Below, piece by piece: positions 10,965 to 19,676 of a DNA stretch of 64,000 nucleotides. Source of the DNA: Thermaceae bacterium (GTDB lineage: Bacteria > Deinococcota > Deinococci > Deinococcales > Marinithermaceae); the NCBI GenBank assembly GCA_027067955.1, contig JAMOUW010000054.1:56606-120605 (forward strand). The letters are read 5' to 3'. A model generated the notes under the pieces. It was not told where the DNA came from. It searched no databases and saw nothing but the letters and a program-made list of their open reading frames with translations. Positions within the stretch are counted from its first letter, which is position 1. Every line of letters begins with the position of its first letter. A program made the translations under genes and the position numbers.

Positions 10965-11260
10965 CGTTCGTCATGTTATGCAATGAAATGGGTTTCGTGC
11001 GGTCACAGGATACGACCGCCGTGGATCCCGGCTCGCGGGGCTTCGCCCCTTGGCCGGGAATTCGATTAATAAGCAGTAGCAAAGCGTTTGGGGTTTTGAG
11101 GGGTCCGGAGTGCGCGAGTACCGTTTTGATCTTCAAGATTTGCGCGTACTCGGGTACGAAGAACAGCGGTAAGGCTCTAAGCGAAAATCGCAAAATTCTT
11201 GAATCCCCGGCCTAGCAGTCCGCAGGCCTGCACGAGCCGGGGTCCACGCTGGCGCGCGCT
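10965..11260. other. Non-coding interval with two hairpin-forming inverted repeats
   Basis: No convincing gene. It holds a REP-like palindrome at 11026-11059 (listed separately) and a second symmetric element at 11115-11152, where CGAGTAC pairs with GTACTCG around an inner ATCTT-C-AAGAT. Short ORFs on both strands span the palindromes and have no family signature. Confidence 0.5.
11026..11059. repeat. REP-like palindrome (isolated copy)
   Basis: Outer stem TCCCGGC / GCCGGGA encloses an inner stem GGGGC-TTC-GCCCC. The outer part is shared with the cluster of palindromes at 60.7-61.7 kb, whose inner stems differ. It is not followed by a T-run, so it is not an ordinary terminator. Confidence 0.6.
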
Positions 11261-12282
11261 TTAAATCCGCTGCTCCGCCGCGATGAGCGCGGCCACGCCT
11301 TCGGCCAGCTGGCGCACGGCCTCCACCTCGGTGATCCCCAGCCGTCGCTTATTGGAAACGTCGTAGACCGCGCCCTCGCTTTGCGAGTGCTCGCCGTGGG
11401 TGCCGCGCACCTGCAGGCCGTGCTTTGCGGCGAGGGCCTTCAGCCGCGCTTCGTCCGCCGCCAGCCCGGGCAGGCGGATGTGGACGCTGGCGCGCATGGC
11501 GGTGCCCAGGTTGGTGGGGCAGCTGGTCAGGTAGCCGAGGCGCTCGGAGTAAGCAAAGGTCAGGCGGCGCTCCAGCTCGGCCAGCGCCCGCGCCAGCCGC
11601 GCGAAGACGCGCTGCAGCTCGGCCCCGGGCTCCATCGAGATGATGCGCAGCTGGTCTTCTTCGTTGACCCAGACGAGAAAGGTCTTGCTCGGGTTGTGGA
11701 AGATGCCGCGGGCGTCGGGCCAGTCGCGGTTCAGCCCTGCCGCCTCCAGAAAGCGGTCGCCCTCCTTGAAGAGGAAGTGGTCGGCGATCAGCCGCTCTTT
11801 GGTGGCCGGGTCCATTTCGTAAAGCGGGTAGTAGTTGCCGGCTAGATCGCCGGAAAGGCTCGCGAGGGCGCGCACCACGGTCGCCTCGACGATGCGCCGC
11901 TCGCGTTTGCTGAGCGCCGGACCCAGCGGGAAGCAGCAGAGATTGCGGGCCACGCGGATGCGGGTGGAGACGACGTGGCGGCCCGCGGGGTCGGGGTTGG
12001 GAACGTTCAGGCGGGCGACCTCGAGGTCGCTTTCGTGCCTGCCCCCCGGCCCGAAGCCGTGGTAGTCGGCGATGATCGGGTCGAAGGGCGGGGCGAAGAG
12101 GGCGTAGCTTTCTTCGTCGCCGGCGTAGACGCCCACGGCGCTGTCGGGGTTGGCGAGGCCCGAGGCGATGACGTGCTCGAGCCGCACGCCATAGCGGGTC
12201 TGTTCGTCTTTCAGTTTCCGCCAGACTTCGGGCGTCAGGTAGCGGGCCAGCAGCGAGCGGCCGCCCGGTTCGGGTAGGTCAT
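11261..12282 (-). CDS. Arginine kinase (phosphagen kinase), start codon out of frame by one base
   Basis: ATP:guanidino phosphotransferase with both domains of true arginine kinases, not the McsB protein kinase. The N-terminal domain reads LTPEVWRKLKDEQT, VGVYAGDEESYALF and DPIIADYHGFGPGGRH. The catalytic domain has VVSTRIRVARN, WVNEEDQLRIISMEPG and the active cysteine in CPTNLGTAMRASVHI. It would make phosphoarginine as an energy buffer. The open frame begins just after ATG 12282, which follows CGAGG and the amrA stop, but that ATG is one base out of frame; ATGGACC instead of ATGACC would restore it. This is either a one-base deletion or a sequence error. It is the last gene of the amrS-amrB-amrA operon. 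Confidence 0.82.
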
Positions 12283-12300
12283 TCTGCCTCGAGTATAGGC

Positions 12301-12870
12301 CTAGGCCAGGTCGCGGCGGGTGAACTTCTCGACCGTGTAGTAGTAGAGCCGGGTGGCCGGGTCGGCGTAAACGCCGGGGTCGAGGCCGGCCTTCTGGGCC
12401 AGCGAGGCCAGGAAGAGCTCGGGGTCGGGTAGCTGTTCCCAGACCTGGGGCAGGTAGGTGGCGCGGCCGCGCGGGTGCTCGAGCACCAGTCCCATCTCGG
12501 GGGTGAGCTGCTGGATGAGGTCGTCGATGCTGGCGTATTCGAGCGGCTTGAGGGGCGAAAGCACGCTTACTTCCACCTCGGTTTCGGGCCACTCCGCCGG
12601 CGTCAGTGGTGGAAAACGGGGGTCATAAAAAGCGGCCGCCAGGGCATTGAAGTGTACGTCTTCTGCTAGCGGTCGGCGGGGTTCCAGGCTTCCTATGCAG
12701 CCCCGCAGACGGCCGTTTTGGGTTAGGGTTACGAAGCTGGCCCCGGTCTGCGCCAGCCGCGGCGGCAGCCCCGCCAGCGACGGCGGCCGGGGGGTGGCGC
12801 CCTTTAGCGCCTGGTCGATGGCCGCCTCGGCGATGTCGAGCAGGATGCGTCTTTCTTCGTTGCTCAGCAC
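12301..12870 (-). CDS. amrA: AMMECR1-domain protein of the AmmeMemoRadiSam system
   Basis: 189-residue cytoplasmic protein of the AMMECR1 family, whose biochemical role is unknown in all domains of life. The signature RGCIGSLEPRRPLAEDV and the downstream FYDPRFPPL and VEVSVLSPL motifs are present; length is normal. GTG 12870 is preceded by GGGAGG. It follows amrB by 18 bases and precedes arginine kinase by about 18 bases, all on the minus strand. Regular co-occurrence with a MEMO protein and a radical SAM enzyme defines the AmmeMemoRadiSam trio; its substrate is not known. Confidence 0.92.
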   Translation of the reverse strand: MLSNEERRILLDIAEAAIDQALKGATPRPPSLAGLPPRLAQTGASFVTLTQNGRLRGCIGSLEPRRPLAEDVHFNALAAAFYDPRFPPLTPAEWPETEVEVSVLSPLKPLEYASIDDLIQQLTPEMGLVLEHPRGRATYLPQVWEQLPDPELFLASLAQKAGLDPGVYADPATRLYYYTVEKFTRRDLA

Positions 12871-12888
12871 GGTTCCCTCCCCCGTTGC

Positions 12889-13671
12889 TCAGTCGTAACG
12901 CAGCGCGGCGTAGCTGACCACGCGCGAGCGGTCGCCGGAGGTGTCGCCGCTGGTGGCGTAGGCCAGCAGCTCCGGCCGCCAGCCGCGGGATGCGGCCAGC
13001 GCGGTCAGCGCCGCCCAGGGGTGGCGGCCGCATGCCTCGCGCTCGAGCAGGCCGGTGGCGTCGAGCGCCAGGGCGGTTTCCAGGGTGGCGGCGTCGAGCC
13101 GGCGGGCGACGTCGTCAGGATGGTAGTGGGAGAGGTCGGTGCTCACCACCACCACGTCTTCGGGGCGGACCAGCGCACCCAGGTGCGCCGCTACCGCCAG
13201 CGGGTCAGTAATTCCAAACAGCAGCGGCACCAGCTTGAACCTGCCCAGCACCGTCTGCAGGAACGGCAGCTCCACTTCCAGGCTGTGTTCGGGCAGGTGG
13301 GGTTCGTTTGCGCTGGTGAAGATGGGCGAGCGCTCGAGCAACTCGCCTATGCGATCGATATCTACCGGAACCCGTCCCAGCGGCGTTTCCCAGTGGCCGA
13401 AGTTGCCTGTGGATACGCCTTCGAAAGCCAGGTAGTGTGCGGGTCCCATCAGGAAGACCGTGGGCTCGCGGCGGGCCAGGGGCTCCAGCGCCCGGAAGCC
13501 GTAAGCCGCCACCGGCCCCGAGTAAGCGTAGCCGGCGTGCGGGGCCACCACCGCTCGGGGCGCGCTGGCCGGCGGACTCGGAGCCGTGGCCAGCAGCTCA
13601 CCAAGGGCTTGAGAGAGCTGCTTGGGATCAGCCGGGTAAAAGCTGCCGGCTACCGCGGGTTTGCGTACCAT
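12889..13671 (-). CDS. amrB: MEMO-family protein of the AmmeMemoRadiSam system
   Basis: 260-residue member of the MEMO1 family, structurally related to class III extradiol dioxygenases. It keeps the metal-site histidines: VVAPHAGYAYSG, LPEHSLEVELPFLQ and VVVSTDLSHYHPDD. The start MVRKPAVAGSFYPAD is the family consensus N-terminus and is preceded by AAGGAGGAGG. It sits between amrS (15 bases upstream) and amrA. Human MEMO1 binds copper or iron; whether this protein is an oxygenase or a metal carrier is not known. Confidence 0.92.
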   Translation of the reverse strand: MVRKPAVAGSFYPADPKQLSQALGELLATAPSPPASAPRAVVAPHAGYAYSGPVAAYGFRALEPLARREPTVFLMGPAHYLAFEGVSTGNFGHWETPLGRVPVDIDRIGELLERSPIFTSANEPHLPEHSLEVELPFLQTVLGRFKLVPLLFGITDPLAVAAHLGALVRPEDVVVVSTDLSHYHPDDVARRLDAATLETALALDATGLLEREACGRHPWAALTALAASRGWRPELLAYATSGDTSGDRSRVVSYAALRYD

Positions 13672-13686
13672 CGCCTCCTCCTTTCC

Positions 13687-14757
<1,071 letters not shown>

Positions 14758-14802
14758 TTGATAGTCAATAGCCTTAATATACCTGCACTCACATTTTATC
14801 AT

Positions 14803-15004
14803 AATTTAATTTGCCTGGCATGGAGAGAATGTGGTTAGACGGTATGGGCGCGCCGTCCTGGGCTTTGGGTGCCAAGTTCGCAGGGTATGTCACAGGCCCC
14901 CCTTTAGTGTCGGCCCGGGCGGCTACTACTGTGCGGGAATATGAACCCGGAATACGTCCGTAAGGGCGGGATGGCAACTCGACAGGGTTTGGGACCAGGT
15001 TCTC
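14803..15004. other. Intergenic stretch without a recognisable gene
   Basis: AT-rich at 14780-14812, directly upstream of amrS, where TATATT and TATGAT hexamers on the minus strand could be -10 elements. The rest is ordinary GC-rich sequence; I see no tRNA, other structured RNA or convincing ORF. Confidence 0.4.
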
Positions 15005-15142
15005 TTATTTGCGCTTGACGAACCAGCGCCAGCGCCGCGGCGGATGAGAAAGTTGCAGCGGTTCCGTACCAACCTGAATGCGCTTGCCCTGAAGGTGCAA
15101 GACCAGCTTGGCTATGGTGCGGGCGCGCAGGTTACGCAGCAT
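15005..15142 (-). CDS. Small, strongly basic protein of unknown function (45 residues)
   Basis: A short ORF with full expression signals: TTGACA-18-TACCCT promoter, GGGAGG four bases before ATG, then 45 codons ending in TAA. The product starts MLRNLRARTIAKLVLHLQGK and ends PPRRWRWFVKRK; about one third of residues are Arg, Lys or His, with an amphipathic N-terminal half and a Trp/Arg-rich tail. No family is recognised. RNA, membrane or ribosome association are all possible from composition. Its neighbours (amrS and cmk) give no functional clue. Confidence 0.55.
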   Translation of the reverse strand: MLRNLRARTIAKLVLHLQGKRIQVGTEPLQLSHPPRRWRWFVKRK

Positions 15143-15159
15143 GGAACCTCCCTGGATTC

Positions 15160-15189
15160 AGGGTATCTGCGCGATCCGGTTCGTGTCAA
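15160..15189 (-). promoter_or_regulatory. Promoter of the 45-residue basic protein
   Basis: Minus strand TTGACA (15189-15184), 18-base spacer, TACCCT (15165-15160). The predicted transcript starts just before the GGGAGG ribosome site at 15152-15147. The same TACCCT hexamer serves ddrO at 47.8 kb. Confidence 0.55.
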
Positions 15190-15479
15190 GGTGGCGCAAT
15201 CGTTTGTTTTTATATTTGAGCGGTGTGCTATGGGCGTTTTGACGGCGGCCTCTGGAGGGCGAGACCTCTATTTCCGCGTGCCGCATCTCAGCATCCTGTA
15301 TGCCGGTCTGGCGGGCCAAAACCCCGCTGGTTTGCTACGACCTGCAGCAGTTTTGGTGTCAACCGCAAGTTTTCCGGGCACATGCGAAACTTCATCCGGT
15401 AAGGGGCGGGGGTTGCGCCGCTTGACTGCTCCGCAGGAGCGGTCAGCTCCTTTTTCGGCGAAAAAAAGAAAGGGGCTCG
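15190..15479. other. Intergenic region with a terminator-like hairpin on the plus strand
   Basis: No supported protein gene. TGACTGCTC (15423-15431) pairs with GAGCGGTCA (15437-15445) with one G-T pair, followed by GCTCCTTTTT. On the plus strand this has the form of an intrinsic terminator, yet no plus-strand gene precedes it; a short non-coding transcript from about 15.2 kb is possible. On the minus strand the region follows cmk and has a T-run (15470-15464) before the hairpin. Confidence 0.4.
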
Positions 15480-16130
15480 CTACTCGCCCGTGCCGGCCGG
15501 AAGATAGCGCATTATCGCGCCCACGACCTGATCCAGGGTCAGATTGCTGGTATCTATCACCTGGGCGTCCGGAGCCGGCCTGGATTGCTTTGCGTCGCGT
15601 TCGTCGCGCAAGCGCAGCATTTTTTCGATGGCGGCGAGGTTGTCGGAACGCTCGCGGGCGCGGCGGCGCGCGCGCACTTCGGGGCTGGCCGTCAGATAGA
15701 ACTTGTGCGTCGCGTGCGGGAAGACGGCCGTGCCCATGTCCCGCCCTTCGACCACGAAGGGCGGTGGAACTTCCCGCAGCCGGTCATTGACGTACTCCCG
15801 CACGCGGGGATGGCGGGCGACCGCGCTTACCGTTGCGTCCACCTCGGCGGTATGCAGCCGGGGGGTGAGGTCTTCGTTTCCAGAATATACGCGGTTGCCG
15901 CCGGTGCCGGGATCGAGCCTCAGCGGGTGCTTTTCGAGAAGCTCCAGGAGAGCGGCTTCGTCGTCGGGATCCACGCCGTGGTGAAGAGCCTGGTAGGTGG
16001 CGGCCCGGTATAACAGCCCGCTGGAAATATAGGGGACCGTGAGGGCCTGGGCGATGCGGCGGGCAACGCTGGATTTGCCCGAGGCGCCGGGGCCGTCGAT
16101 GGTGATGATGAGTGGTCGTTCCGCGTTCAC
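15480..16130 (-). CDS. cmk: Cytidylate kinase
   Basis: Phosphorylates CMP and dCMP with ATP in pyrimidine nucleotide synthesis; cytoplasmic and normally essential. The 216-residue product has the P-loop [17 protein letters not shown] at the N-terminus, [14 protein letters not shown] for substrate recognition, [21 protein letters not shown], and the lid arginines in RARRRARER. The GTG start at 16130 is the first codon giving the family N-terminus. It diverges from lipB; a TTGACA-18-TTTAGT promoter lies in between. Confidence 0.95.
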   Translation of the reverse strand: MNAERPLIITIDGPGASGKSSVARRIAQALTVPYISSGLLYRAATYQALHHGVDPDDEAALLELLEKHPLRLDPGTGGNRVYSGNEDLTPRLHTAEVDATVSAVARHPRVREYVNDRLREVPPPFVVEGRDMGTAVFPHATHKFYLTASPEVRARRRARERSDNLAAIEKMLRLRDERDAKQSRPAPDAQVIDTSNLTLDQVVGAIMRYLPAGTGE

Positions 16131-16138
16131 CTTTTTCC

Positions 16139-16168
16139 ACTAAACCCAGTTGGGGCCGGGTTTGTCAA
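16139..16168 (-). promoter_or_regulatory. Promoter of cmk
   Basis: Minus strand TTGACA (16168-16163), 18-base spacer, TTTAGT (16144-16139). The start codon follows eight bases after the -10, leaving little or no leader. Confidence 0.5.
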
Positions 16169-16175
16169 TGAGCCG

Positions 16176-16847
<672 letters not shown>

Positions 16848-16857
16848 GCTGGTCGTG

Positions 16858-17832
16858 ATGAAGAAGCTAACCCTGACCGACCCCGAGACCGGGCAGGCCC
16901 GCGAAGTGCCCGTTATCGAGGGTGGTGTAAAGACGCAGCGCCCGGAGCCGGTAGACAGGAACCGGCCGGACTGGCTCAAGGCCCCGCTGCCCACGGGAGG
17001 CAGCTACGCCCGGCTCAAAGGGCTCGTGCAGGAGCTCGAGCTGCATACCGTTTGCCAGGAGGCCCGCTGTCCCAACGTCGGCGAGTGCTGGGTGCACGGC
17101 ACCGCCACCATCATGATTTTGGGCAAGATTTGCACCCGCGCATGCAAATTCTGCGCGGTCACCACGGGCAACCCCGCGGGCTGGGTGGATCCGCGCGAGC
17201 CCGAGCACGTAGCCCGCGCCGTTGCGGAGCTCGGCCTGCAATACGTGGTGCTTACCAGCGTTGACCGTGACGATCTGCCCGATGGCGGGGCGGGGCAGTT
17301 TGCGGCGGTGATCAGGGCCATAAAAGAACGAACCCCTTCCGTTCGGGTGGAGGCACTGACCCCGGACTTTCAGGGCGATGAATCGGCGGTGCGTACGGTC
17401 ATGGAGAGCGGTCTGGACGTCTTTGCCCATAACCTGGAAACGGTGCGGCGGCTCACGCCGCAGGTGCGTGATCCGCGCGCGCGCTACGACCAGAGCCTGG
17501 CCGTTCTCGACTATGCGGGGCGCTACGCCCGCGAGCGCGGTCTGCAGGTTCTTACCAAGTCGAGCCTTATGGTGGGTTTGGGCGAACGGGACACCGAAAT
17601 CCACGAGGCGATGGACGACCTGCTGGCTGCGGGGGTGGGCATTTTGACGATCGGGCAGTACCTGCGTCCCACCAGGCATCACCTGCCGGTGGAGCGTTAC
17701 GTGAGCCCTGAAGAGTTTGCGGCCTACCGGCACACCGGCCTGAAAAAGGGTTTCGTGGAGGTTTTCTCGGGGCCGCTGGTGCGAAGCAGTTTCCGGGCCG
17801 AGCGCGTTTTCAAGGAGGCGCAGAATAGCTAA
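16858..17832 (+). CDS. lipA: Lipoyl synthase
   Basis: Radical SAM enzyme inserting two sulfurs into octanoyl groups on lipoyl domains. Both clusters are encoded: the auxiliary cluster cysteines in [12 protein letters not shown] (about residues 63-74) and the radical SAM motif CTRACKFC (about 92-99). [17 protein letters not shown] and the C-terminal [11 protein letters not shown] are conserved; the final serine of RSSY/F type ligands is present. ATG 16858 is preferred over an earlier start overlapping lipB. A membrane-protein gene overlaps its 3' end. Confidence 0.95.
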   Translation: MKKLTLTDPETGQAREVPVIEGGVKTQRPEPVDRNRPDWLKAPLPTGGSYARLKGLVQELELHTVCQEARCPNVGECWVHGTATIMILGKICTRACKFCAVTTGNPAGWVDPREPEHVARAVAELGLQYVVLTSVDRDDLPDGGAGQFAAVIRAIKERTPSVRVEALTPDFQGDESAVRTVMESGLDVFAHNLETVRRLTPQVRDPRARYDQSLAVLDYAGRYARERGLQVLTKSSLMVGLGERDTEIHEAMDDLLAAGVGILTIGQYLRPTRHHLPVERYVSPEEFAAYRHTGLKKGFVEVFSGPLVRSSFRAERVFKEAQNS

Positions 17833-18151
17833 GCGCATCTGGGAGGCGGGGGTCTTCGGCCTCTTTGCCGTGGTCGGAGCCATTGTCCACGGCTTGGGTG
17901 TCACCCTGACGGATGTATTGCAGACGGCCGCGCCCCTGTGGCTTGCGTGGGTGATACTGGCGCGCTGGCGGGATCCTTATACGGGGCCCCTTGGCAATCT
18001 CCTGCTGGTCTGGTTGCTGGCGCTGCCGCTGGGGGTGGTTTTCCGGGCGCTGTTGCTGGGGGAGGTGCTGGCGTTCGCCCAGGTACCCTTTATGCTGACG
18101 GCCATGGCGTTCACGCTCCCGCTTATGTTGTTGGGGCGCTGGCTGGCCTAG
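17825..18151 (+). CDS. DUF3054-like small membrane protein; no standard start codon at the expected position
   Basis: About 108 residues with three to four hydrophobic helices ([71 protein letters not shown]), matching the DUF3054 pattern of small inner-membrane proteins of unknown function. AAGGAGG ends six bases before ATA 17825, which overlaps the lipA stop and is in frame, but no ATG, GTG or TTG occurs until GTG 17870, inside the first helix. Either ATA is used, translation starts late, or one base has changed. It is probably in the lipBA operon. Confidence 0.6.
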   Translation: MAKRIWEAGVFGLFAVVGAIVHGLGVTLTDVLQTAAPLWLAWVILARWRDPYTGPLGNLLLVWLLALPLGVVFRALLLGEVLAFAQVPFMLTAMAFTLPLMLLGRWLA

Positions 18152-18152
18152 C

Positions 18153-18158
18153 TATACT
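18153..18158 (+). promoter_or_regulatory. Probable -10 box of a leaderless transcript (beta-hydroxyacid dehydrogenase)
   Basis: TATACT followed by six bases and ATG 18165; TTGGGG 16 bases upstream may serve as the -35. No Shine-Dalgarno sequence. Confidence 0.55.
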
Positions 18159-18164
18159 GGAAAC

Positions 18165-19043
18165 ATGAAACCTAAAGTTGCGTTTATCGGGCTCGGGGCC
18201 ATGGGTTATCCCATGGCCTGCAATTTACGGCGGGCCGGGTACCCCACGGTGGTGTGGAACCGCACCGCCGTAAAAGCCGGTGCGCATGCTTCCGAGTGCG
18301 GCACCATAGCCGGGGATCTAAAGACGGTGGCCGGAGCGGACGTTGTTTTCAGCTGTCTGCCGACGTCCGCTCAGGTAGGCGAGATGGTGGAGCGGTTGCG
18401 TGAATACCTGAAACCGGGCGGTCTCTGGATAGACTGCACCTCGGGGGACCCCGAGGCCAGCCGCGGGATCGCCGCCGGATTGCGGCAGCAGGGGATAGAA
18501 TTTCTGGACGCGCCCGTTTCCGGCGGCACCGCCGGCGCCGAGGAGGGAATGCTCACAATCATGGTCGGCGGTTCCGTGGAGGCCTTTGAGCGGGCCCTTC
18601 CGCTGCTGGAGGCGGTAGGGAAGAAGATAGTACGTGTGGGGCCGGTGGGTGCGGGGCACGCCCTCAAAGCCGTGAACAACACGCTGCTGGCGGCAAACCT
18701 CTGGGCGGCGGGGGAAGGGCTGGCGGCGCTGGTCAAGCAGGGCGTGGATCCGCAGACCGCGCTTGCGGTCATCAACGCTTCCAGCGGCCGCTCCAACGCT
18801 ACCGAGAACCTCATTCCCGAGCGCGTGGTAACCCGCGCCTGGCCCAATACCTTCAAACTGGGATTGCTTGCGAAGGACGTGGGCATAGGCATGAAGGTTC
18901 TCGACGGAGCCGGTATGCCGGCGCCGCTGTTGCGCGTCACCCACGAGGCGTACCAGATGGCCAGGCGCGAGATTGGCCCCGACGCCGATCACGTTGAGGC
19001 GCTAAAACTTATCGAGCGCTGGGCGGGAATAGAGATCTCCTGA
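18165..19043 (+). CDS. NAD(P)-dependent beta-hydroxyacid dehydrogenase (3-hydroxyisobutyrate / tartronate semialdehyde reductase family)
   Basis: 292-residue member of the family including 3-hydroxyisobutyrate dehydrogenase, GarR/GlxR and GLYR. The N-terminal Rossmann motif FIGLGAMGYPMACNLRRAGY, the substrate-site DAPVSGGTAGAEEGMLTIMVGG and the catalytic lysine in GAGHALKAVNNTLLA are clear. The specific substrate cannot be read from sequence. A glycerate 2-kinase 0.6 kb downstream on the same strand favours tartronate semialdehyde reductase (making glycerate); valine catabolism is the alternative. Confidence 0.88.
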   Translation: MKPKVAFIGLGAMGYPMACNLRRAGYPTVVWNRTAVKAGAHASECGTIAGDLKTVAGADVVFSCLPTSAQVGEMVERLREYLKPGGLWIDCTSGDPEASRGIAAGLRQQGIEFLDAPVSGGTAGAEEGMLTIMVGGSVEAFERALPLLEAVGKKIVRVGPVGAGHALKAVNNTLLAANLWAAGEGLAALVKQGVDPQTALAVINASSGRSNATENLIPERVVTRAWPNTFKLGLLAKDVGIGMKVLDGAGMPAPLLRVTHEAYQMARREIGPDADHVEALKLIERWAGIEIS

Positions 19044-19098
19044 AGGCGCACCGGCGTGCTGCGGGTACCGGTAGAATAAACAGCGGAGGAAGCCAATC

Positions 19099-19476
19099 AT
19101 GAAGGTCTTTGCATACACGATCCATAAGGACCCCGGTCCCAACGGACCTAATATGGAATTGCATCAGACACTTGACCACCTGGGTGGTAGCAAGCGCAAG
19201 ACGGTCGAGTGGATGGTGGAAACCGACCTGGATTCCCGCCCCGTGAAGAGCGAGTTGTTCCGGCGCCTGGAGAATGGTGAGGCGCAGATTTTGGCTCTCG
19301 GACACCTGCACCATCTGTTTGAATCGCTGGAAGAACTCAAGTGGTTTTACAGCGAGATTATGGTAAAGCATGCAGTAGACCTGGTTTCCTGGGGGGCTGG
19401 CCTGGACACCCGTAACAAACGCGGCCCCGGTAGCGCGCGCACGCTGGAGGAGTTCTTGATGTTGTTGCGGGGGTGA
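19099..19476 (+). CDS. Protein resembling a serine-recombinase N-terminal domain without catalytic residues
   Basis: 125 residues. By eye the sequence follows the resolvase fold: MKVFAYTIHKD aligns with MxVxYARVSTDxQ, VKSELFRRLENGEAQILALG with the central helix and strand, and FESLEEL...DLVSWGAGLDTRN with the SLxDL...GIDTxT region. The nucleophilic serine and the arginines of DRLGRS are replaced (His, and HHLFES). No C-terminal DNA-binding domain follows. Hence it cannot be a working recombinase and may be a repurposed protein or a convergent unknown. GGAGGA precedes ATG 19099, with TAGAAT at 19072-19077 as -10. Confidence 0.6.
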   Translation: MKVFAYTIHKDPGPNGPNMELHQTLDHLGGSKRKTVEWMVETDLDSRPVKSELFRRLENGEAQILALGHLHHLFESLEELKWFYSEIMVKHAVDLVSWGAGLDTRNKRGPGSARTLEEFLMLLRG

Positions 19477-19676
19477 ACGCCGCCGTATATCCGCCGGGGG
19501 CGATCAACTTTGCGGTCGTCCCCGCTGGTTTTGGGCAGGCTCCGGGTCGTGGCGTGCTTCCGGTGCCATTCTGGAAGTAAAGCCCGCCGGTGCGGGGAGG
19601 AGTCTTGCTATCTGCTGAAAAGGATACCGGGACCGCGATTGTGTTTGCAGATCTGCGGCGGTAGGAGGTGGGTACG
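19477..19676. other. Leader region before glycerate 2-kinase, nothing recognised
   Basis: About 200 bases without a supported ORF. A strong ribosome site (TAGGAGG) lies at its 3' end. I see no clear promoter or hairpin. Confidence 0.35.

Noticed and set aside
11261..12282. McsB protein-arginine kinase
   Set aside because: The N-terminal phosphagen-kinase domain (DPIIADYHG, VYAGDEESY) is present, which McsB lacks, and no mcsA, ctsR or clpC is adjacent.
12283..12592. Upstream extension of the arginine kinase frame to 12592
   Set aside because: It overlaps amrA in another frame, has shadow composition, and the family N-terminus begins at about 12280.
14789..14977. 62-residue minus-strand ORF upstream of amrS
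   Set aside because: No ribosome site, low-complexity composition, and it overlaps the probable amrS promoter region.
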